Positions 10,968 through 23,300 of a stretch of 64,000 nucleotides of DNA are shown one piece after another. The position numbers were made by a program, and so were the translations under genes. Source of the DNA: Salvia splendens (taxonomy: Eukaryota > Streptophyta > Magnoliopsida > Lamiales > Lamiaceae); the NCBI RefSeq assembly GCF_004379255.2, contig NC_056049.1:13438063-13502062 (forward strand). Direction: 5' to 3'. The notes under the pieces were generated by a model that saw only the letters and a list, made by a program, of their open reading frames with translations, had not been told where the DNA came from and made no database searches. Every line of letters starts with the position of its first letter. The first letter of the stretch is position 1.

Positions 10968-13675
10968 TTATTCTCTGACGTCGGCTTTGGCCCAATTATC
11001 AAGTAACATCACGGCTTCCACATTTTTCGCCGAGAGCTTACTTCTTGATTCATCCAACACACACGAGCCAACACTAAAAGTGGACTCGACGGCGACAGTG
11101 GAAGCCGGAACAGAGAAAATCTCCTTGGCCATTGACGCAAGGATGAGAAAATCTTTCTCATGGGTTCCCCACCAATCGAGGCCGTCGATTTGGGCGGGAG
11201 GAGTAGGACCTTCATCACCAAATGAAAAGAGTGAATCGAAATATAAATCCAATTCACTTACCATACCTGAGGTCCTTCCGCCGGTGTTGTAGCTGTATAG
11301 GTCGGCTAGTTGGGACGCGGCGTCGGGGTCATCATAATCGGCTTGAAATGCAAAGCCATAGTTATGTTGTGGAGGGGGGGTCTTCTGACTTGGTGGGTGT
11401 TGTTATACTTGGTTTCATATTCGGTGTAGAGAGCGCGCAAGTTATACTCGAAGGTTTGTTGGACAATGGACCGGTTCGGGTGGGTTATTTGAAAGGTTTC
11501 TGAGAGGTCTACTCCAAATTCGTCACTGGTATCGGATTGGATTGCTTGAAGGGGGCCAAGATCAATTGAACTCAAATTGTTATAATAAAACTCCAAAATC
11601 CTAGAGGTACCGACTAATTTCCATTTTAGATCCAATACCTTTGCAATCAAAAACACGGTTGGAATCTCACTGAAATACTTGAGCCATTTTTCAATCATGT
11701 AATATAAGACACACATTAGCTCAGGGGAAGAGGAAACATTTTTCATTGCAGTTTTAAAACCAAGGGATATGTACATGCAATGCTCTAAAACACGAACAGC
11801 AGTGCAGTAATAAACACCCGACAATTCAACAGTGGCATTTTTAAAATTTTTAAACAATTTAAATAAAGCCACACTGTGTTCCCAACAACTATGCGAAAGA
11901 TATAAATCATGAACGGGATAGGTTCTATAAAAATCACATAAAGCATCTTTATGTGTCAAAGTAGAATTCAGACAATCATATGTCGAATTCCATCTATGAG
12001 ACACATCCATAGTAAAATTCGTATACCTGACATTCTTTTGATGGCAATATTTCTTCCATGCTTTGCCAATAGGTGGCTTTTGATGGATTAATCTAACTGC
12101 AGTTCTAATAGGAGAAACATGTTTTTGCCATAATTCAAGTGCATCTTGTACACATAAATTTAAAATATGACAAATGCATCGTTGATGAAAATACTTACCT
12201 CCAATTACCGGTGTACAAGCCGCAATCAAATCGCCAATACTTGCGGTGTTGGCAGTTGCATTATCAAAACCGATAGAAAATATCTTGTTGCATAATTGAA
12301 ACTCATTTAAAACTTGTATAATCAAAGAAGCAATTTCGGGTGCAGTGTGTGGAGTTTCAAATTCTCTAAAACCTATTAAACGCCTGTTTAAAGTCCAACT
12401 ATTGTTCACAAAGTGAACCGAAATGCTCATGTATGAATGACGGTTAAAACAATCCGTCCACACATCGGAGCAAATGTTCACTCCGTGTCCCAAGTTGACT
12501 AAATAACGTGATAATTCTACCTTTTTCTCCAAACATTGCCGAACGGTAGATCGTTGCACGGTCATTCTACCAATTCTCTTGATTTCTACGTTCAAACCAC
12601 TTTGCATAGTAACCTCAAATTTTTTGTCATCATAAACGTTAAAAGGAGTGTTGTGTATCTTGTGTACTACAAGCACATAATCTGTAGCTGATGGAGTTAT
12701 TTACAGTAGGGTCTTGTAGATATATATGACCGAACTTGAAATGGAGTGTCAATTTGGATATAAAAAGGAATATTTTGTAAATAGCAAGTAGATACGACAA
12801 CAAAAAATCACCGACGGGTTTTTCTCAAGTTCCAGGTTTCAACCTCTAACAAATGCTCTACACAAAATAATTAACCCAATAACTAGCATCACACCACAAG
12901 TAACTAGCATCACATGGCCGGTGCATTAAATTATCCAACCTTTTTCAAAAGACTAAATTCTATTTGAAGCAATTCATCAAATTTGTACCATGCACCAAGA
13001 AAATAAATGGCCATGCACCAAGAAAATGGCGCCGGAGGGTGCCATATCCTCCACCACTCGCAAATTTGTACACTTTATCGCAATAGTTGCAGTAAGCATG
13101 AAACGTCGATGTCTCTTCTTGAGAGGTCGGATCATGAGGACTTGGAATCACCACCGGGACCTTCTTGTAGTGTTTGACAAAAATGTCAGATTTCAAAGCT
13201 TTTGCCGAGTTAGTGGGGGGAGGGGGAGGCATCTCCTCATTTCCGCCGGTGCTAGACGGAATACGAGAATGAGATCTATCCTCGTTGGTGTCCGAGTCCG
13301 ACGATATAGCAACGTCGAACTCGTCAGCTTGTTGGGAACCACCTCCCCTACCCCCACCTTGTTGCATTTCAGCGAGTAGCATGACGGTCCTATGATCTTC
13401 TTCTATCTACAAATATTATATAAGTTGAAGTTATAACTTATAAGTATGAACGCAAAAAAAAATTATGAACTCAATTTTATGAAATTATGAAATATGAATT
13501 GGAAAAATAATTTTTCATTACTTACTTGCATGCGTTCAGCCTGCACTCGGAAAACCTCTTCCATAACTTCTCGACGACTAGGTCGCCTTGATTTTGAGGG
13601 ACGACTAGTACTTTGATCTTGGGAAATTCCCTTGCCCCGATCACCACCGCCCGATCCACCACGAGAAGAAGACAT
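10968..13675 (-). pseudogene. hAT transposase (BED finger, RNase-H-like core, dimerisation domain), disrupted
   Basis: Exon 1 (13675-13526) starts MSSSRGGSGGG and ends at a GTAAGT donor. Exon 2 starts at 13406 after TTTGTAG in the same phase and carries a BED-type zinc finger (CNYC..., then GTLRRH) up to about 13027. The second His ligand side of the finger is lost, because foreign DNA (12646-13026) has replaced the linker. The catalytic region resumes at 12645 and stays open to 11306 (ICSDVWTDCFNRHSYMSIS, FDNATAN, HILNLCVQD). The C-terminal dimerisation domain (ESTFSVGSCVLDESRSKL, VMLLDNWAKA) is in another frame at 11264-10968, so a frameshift or lost intron separates it. As it stands, the gene cannot make a whole transposase. 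Confidence 0.88.
12646..13026. repeat. Host DNA captured from JMJ introns 10 and 8
   Basis: 12646-12984 matches 18862-19218 at about 99%: three substitutions and one 18-bp gap that I could count by eye. 13001-13026 matches 19638-19663 over 26 bp. Between them, 12985-13000 repeats the CATGCACCAAGAAAA found in the 26-bp block, like filler DNA from template switching. In the JMJ gene the two source pieces lie in different introns about 420 bp apart, with exons 9 and 10 between them. The simplest reading is therefore copying from gene into transposon. Orientation is the same at both places. Confidence 0.9.
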
Positions 13676-14408
13676 AGTGATAAATGAAAGTAGTATGGAT
13701 GGAATATGTATGGAGTATAAGTGATGAATTACGAGCACAACAACAAATATAGTAGTAAGTAGAAACTAGTAAACAACTTGAGCAATTAGAGAGAATGAGG
13801 AGAGAAAAGAGAAATTGAGATTGAGAAAAGAAATTCTTATTAACACAAGAATGGGGTGAGGAGAAATGAAGGGGAAGTGGGGTATTTATAGGAGTAAAAT
13901 TGGAAGAAATAAAAAAAATTTCAAATTTCAAATTTCGGCCGAACCGGCGGTTCAACCACAAAACCGGTGGTTTAGTCCACCATTTTCCGACACAAAACCG
14001 CCGGTTTATGACCGTTTAGCATGCCTATGCGCCGCACCCTGGCACTATCCCTGAAAAGTTACTGGAACCGGCGGAAACCGGTTTGAACCGCCGATTTTTC
14101 TGCTCCCTACTCTGAAACCCTACGAACCTACCCCAGAGTTAGCCGTTTGAACCATTGAACCGGAGGTTCAAACCGCCGAACCGCCGATTCACGGTTCATG
14201 ATTTCGCCGACCCTGAACCGGCCCGTGTTAACCGGCAACCCGCCGGACGGTTCAAACCGCCAGTTCCGGTTCCGATTCATGAACCGGCGGGCCCGAACCG
14301 GCGGTTAACAGCCGCGCCGGTTCGGTTTGTGCACGTTTACCTACACCTAACCTACCATCCTAAAACTATAAATTTTCAAGATTGGTAGCTCTTCCAATGA
14401 GGAACTAA

Positions 14409-14659
14409 TCCCTCCGTCCCACAATCGGAGTCACATTTGGTGTGGACAAGGATTTAAAGAAATGTAAAGAATAGTTGGTTGAAAAAGTTAGTGTAATATG
14501 GGGCCCACTTTTTTTATATTGATTTTATACTAAAATGTGAGTGAAGTGAGTTAGTGAAATATGAGACCTATTTACCATTAATGGTAAAAATGAAATGCGA
14601 CTCTTATTGAGGGATTGCCGAAATGGAAAAATGTGACTCTTATTATGGGAATGAGGTAG
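14409..14659. mobile_element. Stowaway-like MITE
   Basis: The left end CCCTCCGTCCCACAATCGGA and the right block with GACTCTTATT...GGGAATGAGGTAGTA are imperfect inverted copies. The interior shows TTAGTGTAATATGGGGCCCAC and TTAGTGAAATATGAGACC, also typical of this family. The boundaries are good to a few bases. Confidence 0.75.
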
Positions 14660-14838
14660 TATAAAATAATAAAGTACAAACTATAACTTGAATAGAATTC
14701 CTGATTAAATAAAGACTCCTAAAACAACTCTTAACTCTATCCTTAGCACTCTACTAATATCAAGACTCTTTAATGAAATAAAGAACAATAACTAACAAAT
14801 TCGCATATGCAAAGACATGGAACGATCCATATTATGGC

Positions 14839-15051
14839 CTAATGTACAGGAGAACGATTGATATCATCATCTTTGGTTGTGTCATTGTACCGGAAAGGTC
14901 CAGCCAATACCAGAGGTGCTTGGGTTGCAGTTCCAACATGATAATCCACTAGCCATCTTTGGGGAGCACGACTGTTTCGGTCATAAATGCTCAAACGATA
15001 AGGCTCCTCATCTGATGGGTTGTGAAATTGTATTATTACCAGAGCTCCATT
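14839..15051 (-). pseudogene. Orphan terminal exon of an unidentified gene
   Basis: After an acceptor-like ATAGATAG the minus strand is open for 70 codons and then stops with TAG. The peptide looks like real protein: it starts NGALVIIQFHNPSDEEPYR, continues RWLVDYHVG, and ends DDDINRSPVH. Codon use and composition differ from the AT-rich flanks. I do not recognise the family. It cannot be an extra JMJ exon by the normal gene model, because the JMJ stop lies at 17326. The Harbinger element at 15150 sits just upstream and may have separated it from the rest of its gene. Confidence 0.45.
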
Positions 15052-15149
15052 CTATCTATCTACGTGCCACCTAAGAACTTAGACACCCATATTTTCTCCA
15101 CCCGGAAGTTGGTACACAAACATCTTAGAGGAAACAAATCATATATTGA

Positions 15150-16994
15150 GGGTATCCACAATGGGACGCCCGATGCGTGCCATCGTCTGCGGGCGCCATC
15201 GTCCTCCCCATTGTGGGTGCCCGCCATCGTCCGCGCCCTACGCCCACGCCCGATGCATCGTCCGCTGTTGAAGCACGGACGATGGCCTATCATCTGCGCC
15301 ATCGGGCGCCCCATTGCGGGATCAGGGGACGATGGTCGCGGACGATGCCACGCGTTTTTGATATTTTTTTTCTATTTAAACCTCGTTTCTCGTTCACTTG
15401 TTCATAAGAACATCTCGCCTCTCTCGTTTAGCTCCTCTCTCATATTTCTACCTATCTCACATACCAAAATGAACCACGACGATGACACCACTAGTTCTAG
15501 CTCCTCGGAGTCAGGTAGTTCGCACTCGGAGACCTCGGCAGCCTTAGATGCAGCCGTTGAAGAGGCCATGGCGGAATGCTTAGTCGAACTGCAGCGCGAG
15601 GAGGCGGCGGCGGCAGCGGAGCAGGTCCGTAGGCCTATTCGACGTCGGACGTCTGTCCGACGCGACCACGCGGCAGCTCACCAACGTCTGGTTGAAGACT
15701 ATTTTACCGATCAACCACGGTGGGGACCGACTGTTTTCCGCCGGCGGTTTAGAATGCCGCGTTACCTATTCTCAGCATTGTCCGGACGTTGTCGTCACGT
15801 GATGAATACTTCACGTATCGGGAAGACGGCATCGGCAGACCCGGCCTTACACATTTGCAAAAGTGCACAGCTGCACTCCGTAAGTTGGCATACGGCACCA
15901 CGACGGACATTTTCGACGAGTACCTCCACGTCGGGGAGACAACAGGCCGGGAGTGCTTGAAGAGATTTTGTAGGGGAGTTGTGGAGGCCTACGGCAACAC
16001 ATATTTGTGCAAGCCGACTGCCGCTGATTGCCTGGGCCTGATGAAGATGCACGAGACGGCGCACGGCTTTCCTGGGATGCTAGGGAGCATCGACTGTATG
16101 CACTGGGAGTGGAAGAATTGTCCGACGGCGTGGAGAGGCCAATTCACTAGTGGATACAAGGGCAGCCACCCGACTTTGATCCTCGAAGCCGTCGCTGACC
16201 ATCGGCTCTGGATCTGGCATGCGTACTTCGTCGCTGACCATCGGCTCCTCCACCCTCTTCGCCGAGCAATGCAACGGCAACGGCCCGACCATCGAGTTCA
16301 CTGCCAACAGGCGCCGATACCACATGAGGTACTACTTGGCCGATGGCATATACCCACGGTGGCCTGTTTTTCTGAAGACAATCAGCTGCCCAATGGGTGA
16401 GAGGAGGATTTTATTTGCGCAAAAGCAGGAGTCGGCGCGGAAGGATGTCGAGCGGGCATTTGGTGTGCTCCGATCACGGTGGGCCGTTGTGAGAGGGCTG
16501 GCTCGTCTTTGGTTCAAGGAAATCATTGCCGACGTCATGTATGCGTGCATTATCGTGCACAACATGATAGTCGAGCATGAAGGTGAGAGCATCACCGAGT
16601 GGAACGATGATGACGATGCATCTAGCTCGTCCAGCACGGCGACCGAGCCCCCCGCTAGAGGATTGCCGTCGGGCTTCGACGAGGTTCTAGCTAGACAGGC
16701 CTCAATGCGCAACCAACAAGACCATGCGCAACTCATGAACGACATGATTAAAGAAGTGTGGACCCGTAACCGCCTTCGTTGAGTTTGCGTATTTTTTTAA
16801 TTCGTATTGTAATGTATTAATTTTTATATATGAAATGAAGTTTTTTCTCAATTTTTTGTTATTTAAATATTCAAATAAAATAAAATGCATAGGGCGCGCC
16901 TTAGGGTGCCCCATTGCAGGTAGGGGTAGGAGGATAAAACTGCTGACGTGGCGCGCCATAGGGCGCGCCTTATGGCGCCTCATTGTGGATGCCC
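15150..16994 (+). mobile_element. PIF/Harbinger transposon with 3-bp target duplication TGA
   Basis: The terminal inverted repeats are GGGTATCCACAATGGGACGCC on the left and GGGCATCCACAATGAGGCGCC read from the right. TGA flanks both sides (15147-15149 and 16995-16997). The element is 1845 bp, GC-rich compared with its surroundings, and encodes one transposase on the plus strand. No Myb-like second ORF typical of two-gene PIF elements is visible. Confidence 0.92.
15469..16782 (+). pseudogene. PIF/Harbinger transposase, disrupted
   Basis: The ATG at 15469 starts an acidic Ser-rich N-terminus, then RWGPTVFRRRFRMPRYLF. Around 15785-15800 the frame breaks, and the family sequence continues as SSRDEYFTYREDGIGRPGL. 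The first catalytic Asp is in GSIDCMHWEWKNCP and the Glu is in RKDVERAFGVLRSRW. The segment that normally carries the second Asp (family motif around SNNDINVL) is missing. In its place is a second copy of the 18 bases GTCGCTGACCATCGGCTC, which also occurs 38 bp earlier. This shifts the frame again at about 16230-16246. The C-terminus (ACIIVHNMIVEHE to NRLR) is intact. Confidence 0.9.
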
Positions 16995-17325
16995 TGATGG
17001 CAGATTTCGTGATTTTGCAACCACGGTCATACCTTACCCACTTCAAAGCTCAAACCTACTAATTCGAACTATTTTCCTTAAGTTTCCACTGACAATGAAT
17101 ACTATTTATTGAGTGTGTTGCATGTTCATTGCGCCTATAACTCCATGTAAATGGCACCAATTAATACTACTGTACTAAACAAATGGCTTCAAGAAAATAA
17201 TTATTAAAGTACAACACATTACACTATCTAGTTCTTGGGACAGGAATATATGAATGGATAAAGTACATTCTTCTGCAAATAAAATTGAAATAAATTTGAA
17301 GGATAGAGTGAAAAAGCAAAACTTT

Positions 17326-20300
17326 CTAGCTGGGCCTTGACAAATCCTCCAAATCCTTAACAGCTTCTTCGACTGCGTGAAGAATGATCTTCTTCACCTG
17401 TACATAGATTAACATTTCCAAAGCTTTTAAATCTTCTCACAATGACTTGTGCAAGTACACACATTTATGAGATTATGTAGACCTTACGATAAAATCAATA
17501 GCAAGCAGAACTCGATACACATTCCAGTTGGGTATAGACATAGATGCAACAAATATCTCCATGCATGTGTCTAGGCATAGGTTTTAAACTTTTAAGAAAT
17601 AGTATATTTTTAAGAATTGGATGAATTAACTAATAAAATTGAGTGACTATCGTGTGGCCGACATTGAAATTAGAAGCATTATAAAAAAAACCATCTCTTC
17701 TTCTTGAAATGCAACATGAATAGAACTAAAATACAAATACATTACCTCTCCACTTAAATAATGTTGCCCCTACATGAGTGAACAAGTTCATACTCTTATG
17801 TGCTCATGAACACACACACATACAAGAAAACAACTTAAGTGAAAGATAAGAATAAGAAGGTATACCTCTAACTTGTCTTCTTTAGCCCTATGATTTTGAG
17901 GTAGAATACGAAATTCCTCCGTCAATCTAACACACTCTTTGATATTTTCGGGCGAAACGAAGTCAAGTGCAACCTTTATACATGACTAGGAAACAGAAAG
18001 ATAATAACTTTTAGCCTTACTGGAAGCAGATTAAATGCAGATTGTCGATTACATATTGTAAGCAGAATAATACAATTATTGCATCATCAACCTTATCCAA
18101 CATAACAAAAAACTTCTAATTAATGGAAGAATTACATATGTATTCGTGCTAGACATGAGAAAATTACTCAGCAAGTAGTTTCATATAGATTGGACTTTGT
18201 ACTTGGTACAAAGTTCAACTGTTCATTTTTTCCATTTTGTCCTACAATAGGCTCTATTCTTTTCTTAATAAAAAACAAAAAAAACTTTATTAAATAACTA
18301 ATCTGAAGTTGCAATATATGGGAGACATATCTACTCCAAAATTTAACAGAGAAAACAACCTAAGGCCCCAAACAAGATCTGAACCAAGCAAATGCTTAAG
18401 TCATATGCTTTTGGCCCCATATCAATGTTTTTCCAATAATCTACACAATACAACCCTAAACAATATTGATGTTCGTCTTTGAGACACTTATATAATTGAG
18501 AAAAAGAATAAGTTTGATTCAAATACAACTTCAAGATAAGACTTAATTAATTAAATAATAAAAACTACCTTCTGTGGAACTCATTTGCAAATGTTCTATT
18601 AAACTGCACCTAGATCCCATTATACTCTTAAATTTAGCCTTCAGAATATTCAATTTCTCTGTTTTGTCTTCGTGCATGCTAAAACGGTGTTTCGTGCTTT
18701 ATCATTCTTCGAGAAGAATGATAAAAACTCGTAAAGTATAGGAAGTTAGGAACAAAGCTATAAGTACCACTGGATGATCCTATGAAAAAATACAGCTTTG
18801 CTAACAAGTAACAACCGCATGCAGCCTGATAGAACTAAACACATGGAAGATGCTAGAAATTGAGTGTTGTGTATCTTGTGTACTACAAGCACATAATCTG
18901 TAGCTGATGGAATCATTTACAGTAGGGTCTTGTAGATATATATGACCGAACTTGAAATGGAGTGTCAATTTAGATATAAAAAGGAATATTTTGTAAATAG
19001 CAAGTAGATACGACAACAAATTATAGAATATATAGTTGAAATCACCGACGGGTTTTTCTCAAGTTCCAGGTTTCAACCTCTAACAAATGCTCTACACAAA
19101 ATAATTAACCCAATAACTAGCATCACACCACAAGTAACTAGCATCACATGGCCGGTGCATTAAATTATCCAACCTTTTTCAAAAGACTAAATTCTATTTG
19201 AAGCAATTCATCAAATTTAATCACCAAGTACTGGGGTAACTAAGTAATATAGCAATGAAACATTATGTCATATAAATAAAGCGTGCCCTACTTGAAATCA
19301 GCATTTAAACATTCAATAAAAAGCTTTCACAAGATCTCTAGATAACAGCAGTTGAAAAAACACATCTACCTTTAAGTTTCTAACTTGATGAGGACATCCA
19401 GCAGGTATGAAAACAGCATCACCTACTTTCTGAATAAATGTCCATGGTTCAATTCCTATGCAAACGTGAATAATAAATAAGATGAGCCCCAAAAGTGTAC
19501 TACTCATGCTACTTAGCAATATGAAGGGAAAGACGAACCATATTCGTCCTTAAGTTTCCTTTTATGCTCCACTGTCATGTAAACTGTTTGATCGTGAATA
19601 GGGTGGACAACCTGTAGGACAACAGTTCGTAAATAGGAAATAAATGGCCATGCACCAAGAAAACACTGGACAATATAAGTAAAAAGTTATCAAAAAGACA
19701 AGAGATCTGTAGAATTAATACAGTAAGTCCGTAACAGATAACCAGAAAACACAAGAAAAATTGGCTCAGCCTGGTAAATCATACTATTGCATCCATAAAA
19801 TAAACTATGGACAGATGTCACTGATATAGATACATGAAAATTGGAATACAGGTGCTAGCATACATGTCTAAGTTGCTTTTGGTCAAGTTGTGAAGAATCA
19901 AGAACTATTTTCTTCCTTTAACCATTTAATATCAAAACCATATAGGTGCAGGACAAACATATTAACATATGAATGATTACCTGAGACAAGTATTTACCAA
20001 AAATGTGCCTAAATTCCTTGAAGTGTTTCCTCGTGTACTCCTCCAGTTTTGGAATGTCTTCCCTCCTAAAAATATCCCACAAAGCAGCACCCTCAGGGTC
20101 TTCAAAACTTTCTGATACAGTTCCATGCATGCAAGTATTCTTATATCCCTGCTCCTCCTTTACATATTCTTCATTTTGGCCACTTTCACCTGCTTCAGAA
20201 GCTTCGAACAAATCATCCATAGCACTACCCTTCTGTTCAAACATCAGAGTTTCCCTGTTAGCTGATTGCGCATCCAGTGTATTTCCATTTCCAATAATAC

Positions 20301-23300
20301 AAGCCTTTAGTTCCTTGGTTTCACTCCTCAAATTAGTTTCATCCACATCATGTGAACAAGTTCTTCTGTTCAACCTGGATATTCCATTTTCACTATCTAG
20401 TAGCTCTCCTTCCCATCCATCTAATATCTTAGCATTGCCGTCAATTTCCCTTTTATCCTGTTTGGCATGCTCCTCTTGCAGTTTCTTTATTTCGAGAAGC
20501 TGCTCAGGATTAAGCGCCACTGCTTCTGCATGTGTCAACACATTCACCTGAATGACAGAACCAAAAGGTTAAAATTTAATACATATACAAAGTAAGAGCT
20601 CAGAAACATGGCCAATAATAAACTAGTCCCCAACCATCTGCTGGACAACATTTAAATTATAGCAAGCATCAAAAATTCAAACAAGGGGACATACTGCGTC
20701 AGACATGTCACAGTGCAAGCTTGTTACAGAATCTCCCCGTCCCAACTCCTGTGCCACTCCATAAGCAATATATGTTTTTGGCCCCATATCCGGTTTTAGA
20801 GACAACTCGGGCAGTTTAGTAGCAAGATTTAAGTACCCACTGCGAGGATGAGTATATTCTTTGAAAGGCAAGCAGCTAATAAACTCAGCCCCGTGACGAG
20901 GTAACAGATCCTCAAACAAGTTACCAGGAGGCCAGTCTTTCAATTTGAGTATCTGAGGCCATTTATAAGCATCAAAACGACCTTCTGAATATCCTTTGAA
21001 GAACTTGTGAATGTTTATGTCAACCTGCTTGTCAATTAAAATAATGAACATAAACATCTGAAAGTCCTGAATAAAGATTGCAAATCTGCAGATAACATGG
21101 ACAAGAAAAACATGAATAGCCTCCAACATAATAGTAGTAAAGAGGAAATGACATTTTACATCTCATTACTAATTTTAGGTCAATAGAACACCAATAGGAG
21201 CACTGAGCATTTCAAATGTAAAATCAGATAGTAATAACAATACTACATGAAAGGGATTTTGCCAAAATCATTCTACCTTGGTGAATGAGTCATGAGAATA
21301 CCAAAAGCCCAGGAGTACCAATTTGCAAGCCACTGAACTAGTACTGCCACATGTTCATAGGTAATATATATGACTAACTGGGGACCGATACAAAAGCAGT
21401 TAATGTTAATTGACTGACTCATTTTTACAATAATATCTGCTGCTGTTCTGAAGCACATAAGATATTTCATACAAAACTGAAGGATCAATATATTATCCAA
21501 CTCAAACTATATCTTCTATTAGCTTCCGAAAATGGGTGCTACGCATTTTGAGAATGTGCAACTAAACTAGTGATGCATTCTCAAAATGCATAACCAATTA
21601 AAATAAAGTAATTTTTATTTTATCCCAGTGTTGTTAGGGGCACGGGGAGCAATTAACATGTAGTAAAACTGAAGGTATAAAAGGATTAACAAGTTAACTT
21701 ACCTCACACCAATCCAAGCAATTTAGTGCAGTTACATCAAACAGAGTTCCACGTTTATCGCCCGTTTTTTGTCTAATGGCACGCCACATAACCATGGGTT
21801 CCCAGCTCAAACCAAATGTGGTGTCAAGTACATTACTAACAATCACAGGTTCACCTTTGGACCAATGCCATTGGAAATGCTTTAAATCATCATGCTGAAG
21901 ATCTTTAGCTGTTGGACAGTACAAAAAATTGTCACTTGAGTCTTGTCGAGAAGCTGCTTTCCGCAATGTATCACTTGATACACTTCCACCCACATTCTCA
22001 CTTAAGAATTTTGAACAAGAGCACTTCCGAAAGTTTACATTCAAGTATCCAGTTACTTGTGCCAAGTTGAATTCTTCTGCTCTCAGCAACAAGTTAGAGA
22101 CCCAATCATTTGGAAATATGCATTTCAATTCAAGAATTCCTTCACCACAGCCTCCTAGCACTGGTGGCGCGCATGGAATGATACCCCTTTCTGCAGATCT
22201 CCACTCAGAATTTGTCTCCTCAAGATCTGTTGTGACGATAGCTTCAACCATTCCATCAGGAGGTTCTGTCTTAATCACAATATCTGCATTACTACCATCA
22301 TCACCATGCAAGTAACCTAGACTGTGGCCGGAATATTGTGGGGACACTCCCTTATCACAACCTTGTAGACGTCCCTCCCGAAGCTCTTGACAACAAGTCA
22401 GACAAAGATCATAGGTACACTTAAGGCAGCTTCGATGTAAATCAAAAATAGATGTTTTACAGTTGTCGCTGCGTAGATACATACATAAATGATAATTTAT
22501 AAACTGAGATGGATAGTAGTAAGGAGACAATAGTTGTACAAAGAACTACCAGTATATCCGTTCATTCTTCTCAAAGTTCAATTGTTGTGGTCTTATCTCT
22601 GAAATTGGTAATCCTGCCCACACAAACTATCAATCAAAAATTTGAACAATTTGATAGCATAATATATATTACTCCCTCCGTTCGCGAATAGGAGTCCCAT
22701 TCCATTTCGGCACGGGTTTTAAGAAATGTTAAGAAAAGTAGGTGGAAGAAAGTTAGTGGAATATGGGACCCACTTGTATATATTAGTTTTAAATGATTTG
22801 TGAGTGGAATGAGTTAGTGGAATGTAGGGCCTCTTTACCATTTATAGTAATTATGAACCGGGACTCCTATTCGCAGATGGACCAAAATGGAAAAACGGAA
22901 CTCCTATTCACGGATAGAGGGAGTAAATCTGAAGGTCTTTGATACCAAGTAGATGACCAACATCAGTGTAACTAGATGTGCCACAATCCTTCTAAATATG
23001 AATGATATCATTGTTTGATGGTTAAATTAATGGGGAGTTCATTGGTGGTACATCTAGTGGTTATTATAATTAGTTATTGTAATTCTTATCTTTATTTCCT
23101 TAGTGGAGTAGTATATATACCCTTGAGGTTTGAGACGGATGTGAACTATTGAGTTTATTTTAAGGATGGTAATTTTACCGTAGGGCCTCGTTAGAGGATT
23201 GGTCTAGTAAGAGGATTATCATTGTTCATTTTAGTTCATATTTTTATTTCTTGCAATATGGCATTTCTTTCCGGCACGGAGATTAAGTAAAAGGTGTGTA

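Larger units (their letters stand above)
10060..14339 (-). mobile_element. hAT transposon with broken transposase and a captured host segment
   Basis: The left end is TAGGCATGCAC and the right end, read inward, TAAACGTGCAC. The flanks CCTATACC (10052-10059) and CCTACACC (14340-14347) form an 8-bp target duplication with one mismatch, as expected for hAT. Both termini carry arrays of AACCGGCGGTT/AACCGCCGGTT. The interior carries a transposase on the minus strand (13675 to 10968) interrupted by 381 bp copied from the JMJ gene. The element is 4.28 kb and is the parent type of the deleted copy at 1-1112. Confidence 0.9.

Noticed and set aside
12960..12989. C-terminal tail GAWPFIFLVHGTNLMNCFK of the BED-finger frame as real protein
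   Set aside because: It is translated from the captured intron sequence, not from transposase.
18343..18534. Small open frames within JMJ introns (also 19918-20551 plus strand and 21929-22315 plus strand)
   Set aside because: They are intronic or antisense to verified JMJ exons, with no protein features of their own.
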